A DNA stretch of 64,000 bases from Mimachlamys varia (lineage: Eukaryota > Mollusca > Bivalvia > Pectinida > Pectinidae): contig OX392541.1 of the NCBI GenBank assembly GCA_947623455.1, positions 8,622,719 to 8,686,718 of the forward strand, given 5' to 3'. The position numbers and the translations under genes are program-made. The notes below the pieces were generated by a model. It ran no database searches and was not told the DNA's origin. It saw only the letters and a list, made by a program, of their open reading frames with translations. Shown here in pieces: positions 43,114-55,175 of this stretch. Position 1 is the first letter of the stretch; each line of letters begins with the position of its first letter.

Positions 43114-43257
43114 TGCGTTACCATCAAGAGGTATAGTCAGAGTGAGGTGGGGAGACGGCGGTGACTGGGATATGGACGAGTGGTCCGTGCGGCACGTGCA
43201 CATACATACATTCCTACAAGTTGGCATTACGCGCGATGATTTGAATGTAGTATTTGA

Positions 43258-43969
43258 ACACCTGGCTACATACTGAAGAAGATATAGTACGGATGATTGA
43301 ATTCCTGATCGACAACATTTTTGATGAGTTCGGAGGAAAGATTTTCCAGCAGACTGTTGGCATTCCCATGGGAACAAACTGTGCCCCACTCTTAGCTGAC
43401 TTGTTTTTGTTTTCATACGAGGCTGAATTTGTGGAGGAGCTAATCAGGACAGGTAACAAAAACCTTGCCAAATCTTTTAATTTCACTTTCAGATATATCG
43501 ACGATGTGTTGTTTATAAACAACAATAGTTTGCTGACCACGTCGATCGTATATACCCTTCTGAACTTGAAATAAAGGACACAACAGACCCTTCTACATCA
43601 GCTGCTTACCTCGATCTCTACTTAAACTACGACCAACATGGACAGCTTACTACTAAGCTATACGATAAACGTGATGATTTCAATTTTCCGATCGTTAACT
43701 TTCCATTTCTTGATAGTAACATCCCTGCTTCTCCAACCTATGGTGTTTACATGTCGCAGTTGATTCGGTATTCCAGGGCTTGCTCTAAATATTGGGATTT
43801 TCGTGATCGATGTCGACTACTGACAAACAAACTAACAACACAAGGATTCGAGAGATGCAGGTTGATCAGTACTATGGGCAAGTTTTATGGTCGCCATCTT
43901 TGTCTCATTGAGAAATATTCTGTATCTTTAAGTGATATGAAGATGGACTTTTTTGAGTATGCTCATTAG
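43258..43969 (+). pseudogene. Penelope-like reverse transcriptase fragment, C-terminal half
   Basis: This fragment encodes EDIVRMIEFLIDNIF, then QQTVGIPMGTNCAPLLADLF and the catalytic box FRYIDDVL. After a frameshift near 43530 it continues in another frame through ELEIKDTTD, SAAYLDLYL, KLYDKRDDFNFPIVNFPF and GVYMSQLIRYSRACSKY, to a stop at about 43969. The N-terminal fingers are absent on this strand. The same protein segment recurs at 53915-55018 (minus) and 53025-53445 (plus). Family assignment is by motif resemblance and is moderately sure. The region 43970-44410 shares a non-coding tail with those copies. Confidence 0.7.
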
Positions 43970-44411
43970 TGTGTTTACTTGTTGTGATTGACAATGATAC
44001 TCGGTTCTCATTTTGAGAACTTGTTGTTGTTTACTTGGATGTGACAAAGATTTACATGGCGGGTGTCGTCGATGAAGCAGAAGACGCTTAATCTTCCGGA
44101 ACACCTGGTCTTATTCTCTTGTACTTTTGCAAGGGTCTCCATGTAAATCTTTCTTTTGTTGCTATATTGCCCCTAGTTTAATCGATTTTGAGTTCGGATT
44201 ATGATTTTGTTAACGCTGCGGTATTCTCTTATTTATTCAAGCCATCGTCGTTTAGCTTAATATCATTTGCCTAATTAAGGTTTTACAGTGTAATTGTCTT
44301 TGCACGGATTACAGTTATTCTGCAATTTCGAGATCAATTTCTTTCAGATAAGACTTAACTTGTTCCAACTCAGTAAATTTTTGACCGGCGAAAAAAACTT
44401 CACCAATAGCT

Positions 44412-44740
44412 TTTAGCTTTCGTCGTGTTTTTCACAAAGTATGCTCCAAGATAGCTCACTACCATATATTTGTATCGTCGTCTGCCTTTCCTGGAAAACA
44501 AGAGAATGAAGACGACCCTTCAATTTTGTATTAGGTATGGTAGTGTACAGGGTGGGAAATTCAAATGTTATGACCGAAAAGTATTTGGTGTTCAAAGATT
44601 GATCAGATTTAAAGATCTTTCGAGATTTCCAAAATCCACATCCCATTTCACTTGATGTAGTCGGCGTCATATTTTTTTTAACAGTTATTTGTTGTCTATG
44701 TCGAAAAGTAAGGAAAACGATTTGATTGAAATCCACTTAT
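44412..44740 (-). pseudogene. Penelope-like reverse transcriptase fragment, N-terminal part, inverted
   Basis: The minus strand encodes a region with FEFPTLYTTIPNTKLKGRL (RT motif A region) and YGSELSWSILCEK, corresponding to the part missing from the plus-strand fragment at 43258-43969. Here the catalytic motif A Asp is Glu. The opposite orientation means two insertions or an internal inversion. Confidence 0.6.
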
Positions 44741-44989
44741 ACTCCGCATACTTAGGATCTAACAAAATTCCCTCGGGTGGGATGTTTTTAGGTCCTTATG
44801 TAATGGGTTGAGAATAAGAATTTGCATTGTAATCATATTGGGAGGAATATAACTATAGCAAATGCATCATTTTAGATGCTCATTCAAGTTTATAATGATG
44901 GCGCTATCATTGTTAACATGACGGGGTTAAAAGTTAAATGCATTTATTTCATGGACGACAAAAAGAGCTAAATGAAGCAAAAATACCCA

Positions 44990-45079
44990 GGTAAAACCAA
45001 TACACTGAAACGTTCAATACATAAACGTCTAATCGGTAAAACCAATACACTGAAACGTTCAATACATAAACGTCTCATC
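44990..45079. repeat. 45 bp direct duplication
   Basis: Two adjacent copies of a 45 bp unit beginning GGTAAAACCAATACACTGAA differ at a single base near the end. Confidence 0.85.
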
Positions 45080-45349
45080 AAACACTACATCACGAATGTC
45101 ACATCTGAATAACTTCTTGTAGTCGATAAATATAAGAGTAGAGGCAATTTTGCTGTATTTTGGTTGTTGGAAAGGGCGGTGATTTAAGACGTAGTGCAAC
45201 TAGTTGATACTGTAGTCGCATCCGAGTAGGTTGTATTGCTGCATGTTGTTGGTCCGGTTGTCTGGAATACGACTATAGAATACGTCAGGATGGTCCCAAA
45301 AAGCTGAAAATTAAATATTGATTTGTTCAAGTTACTGCAACTGACGTGC

Positions 45350-45676
45350 TCGGTGTTCTCCAAACTGATTCGTTCCGTAAACTTCTATCTGCTGCGTCAA
45401 GATCTGAGGGCATCCCATAGGGGGTCACGTTCATATGACCTTTGTTGCCTCTTTACTTGCAAGTTATTTCGTCACATTAAACTGTTTGATAACGAAATGA
45501 CTAAACAATGCAGGCTTTGTGTCCTTAAAAATCCACATTTCAGATTCTGAAAGTAGTAATTTGATTGGCTTATGCAAAGGTCATCTGAACGTGACCCCCT
45601 ATGGGATGTCCTGAGATCTAGACGCAGGTTGACGGAACGGCGCCGCGGAGATCAAGATATGATTGTAATCAGATTG
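45350..45676. mobile_element. CAATCTG-family MITE, 5' end decayed
   Basis: The right terminus GTAATCAGATTG and the interior (TTATTTCGTCAC and GATAACGAAATGACTAA, TTTGATTGGC, AAAGGTCATC) match the family. The left terminus is unrecognisable. Confidence 0.65.
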
Positions 45677-46195
45677 ATCAAAAACAGTAATAATAAATCA
45701 ATATTTAGTAATAATAATGAAAATAATTTCATCATTGGAAATTCTGATCCGCAAACGACGTTACTGTATTTTGATTAAAAACATGTAATTAACAAGACCA
45801 ATAACAAAACATTTAAATGGGGAAATCATCATTGGAAACTCTGCTCCGCAAACGATGTTACTTTATTTTGATTAAAAACATGTAATTAACAAGACCAATA
45901 ACAAAACATTAAAATGAGGTTCCATAAGCAGCTAAAACCTAGTACAACGCTAAAAATTACCGCATTAACAAATTTATAGAATGTTTGAGCATTGTCACGG
46001 TCGGAATAGGGGGCACATCTCCATATTGTACTGGCTGTTCACACAAAAGAACATTCGTTGTAAGCCAAGAGAATGCATTGGTAAACGAAGTCCATATATG
46101 GTCAACGGACAGGAAAGTTTACATTCCTGACTTCATTGCGGGTTGGGGGTTTAAATTAATTAAAGATTTATAAGGACCGTTTATAAATAACTTAC

Positions 46196-46282
46196 CATAA
46201 GTAAACTTGACCTATCGACAGTAAACATATCGTACACGTTGATTCCAATGGGTTGATTCACTCTCGAGATGAAAATTTGCAG
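46196..46282 (-). CDS. Gustatory-receptor-like protein 2, exon 3
   Basis: This is an 87 bp phase 0 exon. On the minus strand TTATTTTGCAG| precedes it and ATG|GTAAGTT follows. It encodes LQIFISRVNQPIGINVYDMF and then TVDRSSLLM. This is the segment leading into TM7; insect gustatory receptors have a similar G-x-F-x-(I/V)-D-x-S pattern there. It differs from exon 3 of receptor 3 by one codon in length. The last exon, with the C-terminal end of TM7, was not located below 46196. Confidence 0.75.
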
Positions 46283-46411
46283 CTGCAAAATAATCATAAT
46301 GATAATTAGCTTTAAGCTTTATGTGCATGTTGTGAAGAATTAACTTGGTTCTTGTGAAGAATTAACTTGGTTCAAAAGACAGCTGTATCCTGTCATTAAT
46401 TAGAAAATTCA

Positions 46412-46484
46412 ACTGGAGGGTGAAGTAAAACTGGAGGGTGAAGTAAAACTGGAGGGTGAAGTAAAACTGGAGGGTGAAGTAAAA
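46412..46484. repeat. 18 bp minisatellite, four units
   Basis: ACTGGAGGGTGAAGTAAA is repeated four times in tandem with almost no divergence. It lies in intron 2 of receptor 2. Confidence 0.9.
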
Positions 46485-46624
46485 ATGCAAAGGACATCAC
46501 AAAAATATGACCTCTTATGTTATTGGATCGTTATGTAACGAAGTGAGAAAAATGATATACATTTAAATCAGATTGACGCAACTTCTGCCCAATGAACAAG
46601 GCATATCAAAGTCTCGTTGGTTGG

Positions 46625-46805
46625 TTGATTGTTTTTACGTCCTATTTAAGGACGGCATCTGGGTGCGTGTGTCGAGAGCGTATGTATTATGGAGGCTGCG
46701 ACTTGTTCGTGTCAGCCTTCTTGCGATAGTCCGGATCTTTTGCCGATTTAAAGTGCTACCACATTAAATGAAATATACTGCCGAAAGCCCCCCAACGGTA
46801 ACACT
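46625..46805 (+). repeat. Dispersed repeat with TTTTACGTCCTATT start, copy 1
   Basis: The shared run TTGCGATAGTCCGGATCTTT, TTGCCGATTTA and ATACTGCCGAA(A/G)GCCCCC also appears at 55505-55735. Shorter pieces occur at 50930-51015 and 53445-53500. Non-coding; the class is unknown, possibly a SINE. Confidence 0.6.
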
Positions 46806-47249
46806 AGTCGTTCCACAATGCTGAACGCCAAGCAGGGAGTAACAACTATCAATGTTTAAAACTCTGGTATGTCTTGGCCTGGGGACAGAACCCATAGATT
46901 TCCTAACAGGGGAGAACGCTTAACTAAAGGCCAAAAGTGAGTTTGTTTCAAGGGAGATATTAGGATGGAGAAAGTTAGCTAATCTGGTCCAAAATAGGGC
47001 GAGTTAGAGAAGTCAGCTGTCAAAAACGTAGCGCGAAATTTCGTCAAAAAGTACTACAGGTAGACAGAGTTGAGTCATCTTTATGACCCTATTTTAACAT
47101 CCAATAAGGGGCGGAATGGGTAAATATCTTACCCGTCCCTCTGTATACGTGTAGTCGTAGGTTGCCTTATCTGGCATCCATTAAAAATGTTACGCCACCT
47201 AGCTAACATCTAATTAGTGTAAATAGTGTTCATCCAATGATGAACATCC

Positions 47250-47563
47250 TGTGACGCTGTCATCTGCAGGAAGTCATTTCGTCACAGTAAATAGATTAGC
47301 TAGTGTGACCACAGGTGCTGGACACATAAATATACCAGTTTTATACCAGCATTCTTAGGTGTCCAGCAACTGTGGTTGTGAGGATATGAGTAAACATACA
47401 GATATGCAAGAGCTTTGTCGCCCCAACAGTTCACATTTCAGATTCTGATCGTAGTAAATATGATTGGCTAATGCAAAAGGTCATCTGAAAGGGACCCCTT
47501 ATGGGATGTCTTCTGATGTTGACGCAGCAGCGTGGAGATAAAGATATGATTTTAATCAGATTG
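47250..47563. mobile_element. CAATCTG-family MITE, left end lost
   Basis: The right terminus ATTTTAATCAGATTG and family interior are present. The central palindrome is replaced from about 47290 by a small hairpin element. Confidence 0.65.
47308..47376. mobile_element. 69 bp hairpin element inside the MITE
   Basis: ACCACAGGTGCTGGACAC is repeated inverted at 47359-47376 with one mismatch in 18, around a 33 bp loop. It interrupts the CAATCTG MITE. Confidence 0.6.
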
Positions 47564-47646
47564 GTTGCATATCAGGATTTCACTTTCAACTAGCTTTATC
47601 TCCAAATTAATTGTCATAGCCGATATAAACGTTTGGAGCTATTTAC

Positions 47647-47715
47647 CTGGCGGGTTGCTTTTTCCGATAACTGCGTTAAATCAAATTGAAATAAGACATC
47701 ATTTACTTCATGCGC
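47647..47715 (-). CDS. Gustatory-receptor-like protein 2, exon 2
   Basis: This is a 69 bp phase 0 exon: TTTATTTCAG| precedes and CAG|GTAAAT follows. It encodes AHEVNDVLFQFDLTQLSEKA and then TRQ, identical to exon 2 of receptor 3. Conservation at every residue of so small an exon supports recent duplication or purifying selection. It corresponds to the intracellular loop between TM6 and TM7. Confidence 0.8.
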
Positions 47716-48089
47716 CTGAAATAAAAAAAAACATATTCAAGAAATGAAATTTACGTGTTGGTATTACATTTTAAGATATTTGCATGGTTCGTCTCCAACC
47801 CTTCAGGTTTGGGCAAAGTCTTAATACATGCTATCCACTGCATGTTGAACAAGCCTTTTAAAGTGGGGCACCAAGAGAAGTTTCGAGTAAATGTTGTCTT
47901 GTACTTGCAGACATTTCATAAACAAGAGATCCCAGTATTGATGATTTTTCATTCATTCTTAGAAAGACTAATCTTTCATCTAATTTTAACTTTCATTAAT
48001 GTATTTAATCTTAGTTCTATGAATTTTTGCTTGAAAATTTAATAGTTGAGTGGTGACTGTCTTTTGTCAGGAGTTCTGTTATTCTGACT

Positions 48090-48480
48090 AATTCCGAATC
48101 CATCTTGTATTTCTTAAACGAGAAGATTCTACATATGAAATTTGAGGAAGATCCTTCCAGTGCTTCTCAAGAAATAGTGATAACAAGCTTAAGATGGCAG
48201 AATATCGACCATGTTGTTTTTCAGATCGGCTTAAAAATTGACAATGCACAACTAATGACCATGGGGAACCTGCATATGGAATTTGAGAAGGATCCATCCA
48301 GTACAGATCACAATCTATAAATGCAAAATCCAAGATGGCCACCTATCGGCCATATCGTTTTTCGGATTGGCTTAAAAAGTAGACAATGCGCAACTAGGGA
48401 CCAAGGAAATATGTTTGATCTAATAGTAGATCTGCACTTTCTCCAGAAAGCCAATACCAAAAATACCTTCCCTGATCACA
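48090..48480 (+). repeat. Pearl-like core array, two to three units
   Basis: The motif ATATG(A/G)AATTTGAG(A/G)A(G/A)GATCC(T/A)TCCAGT recurs at about 48133 and 48275. CAAGATGGCC(A) and CGG(C)TTAAAAA recur with a period near 160 bp. No element ends were recognised. It lies in intron 1 of receptor 2. Confidence 0.5.
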
Positions 48481-48489
48481 ATTATTATG

Positions 48490-50925
48490 ACATTAGCTAC
48501 TCCGAGAACCTGAAAGAGTAACTGTAGTGCAGAACCATCTTTCGTGAATGAAAAGATCGGTAAATAATAAGTGAGATAATTCTAAAAAAAAAAATGTAAA
48601 ATTTACGAAGTTTTGACCATTTCACTTAATTCCACACCTGAACGCAAATCAGAAAATCCCCGATTTTGCCATACGACCGGAAGTGACGTCACAGCGGTAA
48701 CCGCACTGATAGACTTCAGTAGTCCTTGTGTTAAAATTGTCTGAATCGTGTCACGATTTGTTATTTGTAGAGAGCCTTATGTTCAAGAATATGACACATG
48801 TTATATATCAAGGTTGTACGGAGTTCATTAATGACCCTACTGATAATTGCAAGGTGTTATATGCCCCAGGGGACAGTAATTAGTGGGGAGGGGGCCTTGG
48901 TTCGGCAGTTCCACAGGTATGCCGCACACGTGGTTATGGTCACTCGACCATAAATCAATTACCACCGGACTCGCTAACATGATTAACAGAATCTTATTTT
49001 GTGGAAAAACTGTAAGACTTCAAAACATACACTTGATATAAATATGATTATGTATTATTTTCTCATATTTTATTTCATATAACACCGCTAAAACGGCATG
49101 CGTATTCACTGATTGTCTTCATTGCATGCACCCGGGACGTATATGCGAGACATATACGTTAAGACATTTACGTCCCTGCGTGCACATATCAGAAGGAACT
49201 GGTTGTAACACCTATTAAAATGTACACTGAAAAATATGTATGCATGTCGGTCGGCTGTATAAATACAAAACTACGTAGAAACAACCTTAAACAGATAAGG
49301 AAAATGATATTGGTGTTACTATAGACCACGGATTTGGATATAATCTAATTCCGTGTATAGGCTCAGAACTTCAAAAACCATATATTTTATTGGACTAAAA
49401 GAACATTTAATTACATCATACAGAATCATGAGACAATCATTTTTATATGTACAATGTACGTGCATTTATGTACATTGAAAAATAAAAATATGTAATTTTT
49501 ATCAATGTTTTCGACCTGTATAACCTAATTTGACGGGTATCACATTTTGACTTCTTTTATCCTTATGTTCGAGAAATTATACGTGTGTTTAAAGGTAAAA
49601 GCTTTCAATCCATTGATAATTATGCATGCCTATGCAGTTTTATATAAAGAACAAATAAAAACTATGCGTGAATATTGTGATATATATGCGTGAATATTGT
49701 GAATAGTGTCTATGCAGTATAAATAATTTTTAAAAATATAAAAAAAAGTATGCGTGAAAATTGTAAAATAAAAGGAACATGAGCGAAATCCAGATGTTAC
49801 CTGTCTTCATGCATACACATCGAAATAGAAATCAAGAACAACTCATTTCGAATTCTGTTTGAGAAAAAATATTAGATCTTTGAAAACCATTGTGTTTTAC
49901 TGACAAGAAATGAACATGGAACATCTTTTGAAAATAAAATGAGAAGATTACTTTATTGGTTTTAATTCGCATTTTATTCATTTATGTTAAAATATAATTT
50001 GTCAAAATGAATAGAAGATTCGGATTTTAAATTTAATAAAGTGCCATGTACTGTGTGACTTGACGGCAGGTTCTGGAGGTTTCAAAAGGTACATTCTTCG
50101 ATAGTCTATGTTCCATTCGAAGTCGGGAATTAACTACAGATCTAGAGTGTTATAAAGAGGGGTAATAACCGCAACATACTCAACTATTACAAGTTAGTTT
50201 TAACTTTGATAGCCCCCCCCCCCACCCAATCTCCAAAGTTAACTACTTGTTATTTGAGTAGCAAGTTACGTGTGAAGTTGGCACCGGCCATTATTGAACT
50301 GACCAGGTAGATTATCACGCTAATCCGATTCCGTAATATAATGGACACTAACCAGAGATGTACAATATACAAAGGTATTATTGAATCGTTGGACAAAATT
50401 AATGATACATAACACATCATAAATGACACAGAGTATTACAATTTGATAGCGCAAATGGGTTCATTAAAACAGGGACGTATATGAGTTTGAACAGTCAATA
50501 TCTAAACACTAAATTTATGAAAGGTTCAAAACAATGGTATTTCAAGGATGATTCCAGATCCCGCCCCTAATATGGTACGACACTTAATTTCACTGTATAA
50601 TACATGTCGGATTAACAATTAACCTGACGTACATATTATATAGAGAGGCATAGGACACAATTTCTTGTGTTCCCGTTGACGTCACCAATACGTGTGCACA
50701 ACTTTCAGCGGTTCGCGGTGCGCTTGATTGGCTTGTGGCAAAACAGGTAAAAAAACCAAACTTCAACCTGTCGTAACTTTGTAACCGATCGGCCGATTTA
50801 GATGCGGTTTCCGGCAATGAATTAATGCCGGCACAACGCGTCTGATAATAACAGTTCTTATTTTCACTACAGTTACTCTTTAAATAACAAAAATGCTGTC
50901 CTGCCAACTCTTCACCCCTGATGAC
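48490..50925. other. Intronic AT-rich stretch
   Basis: I see no gene or complete repeat here, only AT-rich intron 1 of receptor 2 and a C-run at 50213-50223. Confidence 0.4.
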
Positions 50926-51282
50926 TTTGGTTGGTTTTTACGTCCTATTAACAGTAAGGGTCATTCAAGAACGGCCTCCCGGTGTATGTGATGTGGGTGC
51001 ATGTGTTGAGAGATGACCCAGTTTAATTTGACAGAGAAATAGGGATACTGATTACACATTTTTGTTAAGTAGACCTCTTGGTCATGCCGAGGATCATGTT
51101 TTTTTCAAAGTGGCAAATATATGATGAATTGCATCCACCACACTCTTTAAAATCAGAAAACATATGTATTGTGTATAAAATCTGCAGAACAAGTTGTGTA
51201 ATTACTTGTAATTAGCTGTAAAATGGACGCTTCACAAGGAAATATTTCAAGAAATCGCTTTTCATGAACCAGACTATCATAC

Positions 51283-52281
51283 CTTTGACTTGAGACCTGC
51301 TCCCATGAGTGTGTAGTATAGAAGTCCACCCAAAGCACCGAAAAAGAATTCCATGAGAATGATGACATCAACCATTTCGAGACCCCCTCCAGCTATGCCG
51401 TACAGCAGAAAACAAGCCGCTGGGATACCTGTTGCGTACGTTATTATAATATCGTACTGTAGTATTGGATTTGCCGTTCGGATCAAAGCTGTAAGTCCCT
51501 CGTGTTGTTTTCTGTAAAGTTCAAGAAATGTTTCTATGTCTTCAGTGTTGCCCTCTGCCAGGTCAGCGACGTTTTTTGCTACCTCCAAGTACTTTTGTCC
51601 AATCAAATTTATAAATGTATGACCGAATGCGCTGACGGCGGCCATTCCTAGTGCGATAAAAGCCATTCTTATAGAAATAAAGATAATTGGAATTAGTTTT
51701 TCCAAATAATTTGAATATTGAAAGCCAACAAGAAGTTTCATGATAATGGATTTCTCCGAGAGGAAGGTTAACAGCAGCCCTAAAAGTACAGAGTCTAAAA
51801 GGATATTAATTATAGTCATTATCACAATTGTTATGCGTTGTTTTTTCAAAAGTTTCGGGGTCAATCTTACTCCATATTTCTCCTCATAGGACGATAACGC
51901 ACACATGATTTTCGGCACATGTTTCGAATTCAGGTACAAAAATCCCACATTGCATAACGTACCTAATATGGAAAACGTTGTCATTGAAAACATTCCCGCT
52001 AATCTGCTAGAAAGTTGGCGAAATTCCTCATCTTTATAAATGAACAAGAATCGTATACAGTCTGCAATATGAACAAGCATCAGAAATATACAGTAAAGCC
52101 ATACCACTACACAAGAAACTGTTCCACCTTTATCCTTTCTTTCAATGAAAATCCCAGCAATTTTCATTAGTAGTAACACAGGACGGAAAAGCTTTTTAAC
52201 ATTTGTATCACTCGTCTCGTCTTGATCTCTTCCGGAACTTCTTTCAGAAATATCGAATTGGGTGATTTTAGTAACAGGCAT
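51283..52281 (-). CDS. Gustatory-receptor-like 7TM protein 2, first exon
   Basis: This exon of 333 codons starts at the ATG at 52281 and ends at AAG|GTATGA in phase 0, after GAGLKSK. It has six hydrophobic segments in the same places as its paralogs. Conserved stretches include FIYKDEEFRQLSSRLAGMFS, LNSKHVPKIMCALSSYEEKY, YRKQHEGLTALIRTANPIL and ACFLLYGIAGGG. Exons 2 and 3 lie at 47647-47715 and 46196-46282, and the coding joins stay in frame throughout. No break is visible. Together with receptor 3 (plus strand) it forms an inverted head-to-head duplication that extends into the upstream regions and introns. A role as a chemoreceptor or ion channel at the cell surface is inferred from the family; the ligand is unknown. 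Confidence 0.8.
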
Positions 52282-52595
52282 TTCTTCTCAGAAATTGTCC
52301 GAACACGATAAAAATATTAGCAAGTCTCTGGTTCTTACGACACCTAGTTTGAACTTTGTTAAAGGCTCAAGTCGAACACGGTCACAAACAAGAATTCAAT
52401 TGTTGTTGGCAATCCATCTTAATTCAATTTATGTTAATAATATACGCTAGGCTACTACAATAGGTATCTTGACAAAATAATAACACATTGATCACATCGA
52501 CTTCTGGTCCTGAGCGTGTTTTACCACTGTTATACAGCTTTTAGCGTATTGCCTGTTCATGTTTGATTCTAACAGGACTCTACCGGTATTATAGT

Positions 52596-52632
52596 AAATA
52601 CAATTGGGTTTTCCTTTGATTTCATCATATTG
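52596..52632 (-). promoter_or_regulatory. Conserved upstream block of the receptor genes (copy 2)
   Basis: It contains CAATTGGGTTTTCCTTTGAT and TCATCATATTG about 315-350 bp upstream of the receptor 2 start. It matches the blocks at 5077-5114 and 57617-57655. Confidence 0.4.
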
Positions 52633-52784
52633 TTAAGGCCAGGCTGTCTGGTATTTCATCATTTTAATGGACATCATTTCGTGATATTTGGTTGATGACA
52701 AATCCTCATGGGGCCTCAGATATTGCAATAATACGGTAAGTAAACACATTAATTGCATTTCGAGCTCGGTGAAAATCATATTGA

Positions 52785-52960
52785 AAGAAGAAGCCCATGG
52801 GCCTCAACGGTCACCTGAGTTGATTAGTTTTAGATTGGTTTGGTCTGGAGATCCTCGTAAAAGTACAAGAGAATATGACCAGCTGTTTCGGAAGAGTAAC
52901 CGTCTTCTACTTCATCGACGACACCCGCAATGTAAATTATAGTCACCAATCCTCAAAATG
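52785..52960 (+). repeat. Pearl-like 5' end joined to a Penelope-like tail
   Basis: GAAGCCCATGGGCCTCAACG and CGGTCACCTGAG resemble the 5' end of the helentron family at 9063. From about 52848 the sequence matches the non-coding tail of the Penelope-like copies (AAAGTACAAGAGAATA and CTTCATCGACGACACCCGC). Confidence 0.5.
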
Positions 52961-53024
52961 AGATCGAACAGTCATTTAAATAATCATTTATAGCGATGAC
53001 CATCTGTCTGATTTTAACAATTAT

Positions 53025-53445
53025 TATTGTCTATAAACAAGAAGTTTGCTGACCTAGTCGATCGTATATACCCTACTGAACTTGAAATTAAAGACATAAC
53101 ATTCTCTCCCACATCAGCTTCTTACCTCGATCTTTACTTAACTATGGCCAAAACGAGCAACTTTCTACCAAGCTGTATGATAAACGTAACGATTTCGATT
53201 TTCCTATCGTAAACCTTTCCTTTCTTGATAGCAACATCCCCGCTTCTCCATCATATGGTGTTTACATGTCGCAGTTGATTCGTTATTCTAGGGCTTGCTC
53301 TGAATATCGTGAACTTCGTGATAGGTGTCAACTGCTGACAAACAAACGGCACAGGGATTAGAGAGATGAAGATTGATGAAGACTAAGGGCAAGTTTTATG
53401 GTCGCCATCTTGATCTCATCGAGAAATATTCTGTATCTTTGTGCG
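53025..53445 (+). pseudogene. Penelope-like reverse transcriptase fragment
   Basis: It covers only the region after the catalytic box: INKKFADLVDRIYPTELEIK, then SASYLDLYL, followed by frame changes near 53140 and 53340. It ends abruptly where a dispersed repeat fragment (53445-53500) begins. Homologous to 43540-43920. Confidence 0.65.
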
Positions 53446-53699
53446 ATACCACACTGAAGTATACTACCGAAGGCCCCCGGCAGAATACCTCACATTATAC
53501 TGACTTGGTAATAGCAAACACCGGTATCAACATTAGAAGGAAATGTGCAGAACTGACCACAGCAAATAAAACAGCTAGAGATGTTGCAATACTTGTGCAC
53601 ATAGGAGTTTTATGCGAGGAAATATGTGCCAAGAATGCACATGGATTGAGATAAAATAAGAGAATACCAAAGCGTCAACATAATCATAATCCAATCTCA

Positions 53700-55018
53700 A
53701 AATCGAATAAACCAGGGGCAAAATTGAACAAAGGAAAGATTTACATGGAGACCCCTGCAAAAGTACAAGAGAATAAGACCAGGTGTTCCAGAAGTGTAAG
53801 CGTCTTCTGCTTCATCGACGACACCCGCCATGTAAATCTTTGTCACATCCAAGCAAACATCAAGTTCTCAAAATGAGAACCGAGTATCATTATCAATCAC
53901 AACAAGTAAACACACTAATGAGCATACTCAAAAAAGTCCATCTTCATATCACTTAAAGATACAGAATATCTCTCAATGAGATAAAGATGACGACCATAAA
54001 ACTTGCCCATAGTACTGATCAACCTGCATCTCTCGAATCCTTGTGCTGTTAGTTTGTTTGTCAGCAGTTGACATCGATCACGAAAATCCTGATATTTAGA
54101 GCACGCCCTGGAATACCGAATCAACTGCGACATGTAAACACCATAGGTTGGAGAAGCAGGGATGTTACTATCAAGAAATGGAAAGTTAACGATCGGAAAA
54201 TTGAAATCATCACGTTTATCGTATAGTTTAGTAGTAAGCTGTCCATGTTGGTCGTAGTTTAAGTAGAGATCGAGGTAAGCAGCTGATGTAGAAGAGTCTG
54301 TTGTGTCCTTTATTTCAAGTTCAGAAGGGTATATATGATCGACGTGGTCAGCAAACTTGTTGTTTATAGACAACACATCGTCGATATATCTTAAAGTGAA
54401 ATTAAAAGATTTGGCAAGGTTTTTGTTACCTGTCCTGATTAGCTCCTCCACAAATTCAGCCTCGTATGAAAACAAAAACAAGTCAGCTAAGAGTGGGGCA
54501 CAGTTTGTTCCCATGGGAATGCCAACAGTCTGCTAGAAAATCTTTTCTCCGAACTCAACAAAAATGTTGTCGACCAGGAATTCAATCATCCGTACTACAT
54601 CTTCTTCAGTATATTTCCTCTTAGCTTTTGTCGTGTTTTTGACAAAGTATGCTCCGAGATAGCTCACTACCATATATTTGTATAGTCGTCCGCCTTTCTT
54701 AGAAAAGAAAGCTCTCATAACAAGAGATCGGAGACGTTCCTTCAATTTTTAATGAGGTATGGTAGTGTACAGGGTGGAAAAATCAAATGTTTTGACCGAA
54801 AAGACGTTTTTTAGGAGGGGGTGTTCAAGATTGATCAAAAGATCTTTCGAGTTTTTCAAAATCCAAATCCCATTAATTCCACTTCTGGAGTACACAGTGT
54901 CACAATACGACTGCAGCCCTGATTTTATGATTAGTCTTTTGGAGTCGCATGGCTTACTATATTGTAGGTCTATACAGATAACCATTTTAAGCCTGAAGGT
55001 GAAATGTTTTAGTTGCAC
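53700..55018 (-). pseudogene. Penelope-like retroelement, reverse transcriptase with two in-frame stops
   Basis: The region 55018-53915 keeps one reading frame with only two nonsense codons: a TAA after LYTTIPH (near 54746) and a TAG in place of the Gln seen at 43345 (near 54533). Motifs in order are GLQSYCDTVYSRSGINGIWI, KTFDFSTLYTTIP (motif A), EDVVRMIEFLVDNIF, GIPMGTNCAPLLADLF (motif B), RYIDDVL (motif C), then YLDLYL, FNFPIVNFPF and LIRYSRACSKY, ending FFEYAH. A non-coding tail of about 215 bp follows (53914-53700). The N-terminus and any GIY-YIG endonuclease are missing. It is the least damaged of the three copies, so its insertion is probably fairly recent. Confidence 0.75.
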
Positions 55019-55175
55019 TTATAAAATTGTTAAATACACAGAAAGGATTCCTAAATTAATTATTGCTGGAGAATTCAATGATTCCGACTCAAAATCTTGT
55101 ATAATGGTGAACACTTTTTTCGAATATAATGCCTTTGGGCAAGGCGTACATACTGCCACACACCTCAGTGGATCA

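Noticed and set aside
45985..46173. 62-codon plus-strand frame (YCTGCSHKRT, YIPDFIAGWG) next to receptor 2 exon 3
   Set aside because: It looks somewhat protein-like, but no family was recognised, no splice sites clearly frame it, and it is on the opposite strand to the receptor. Left unassigned.
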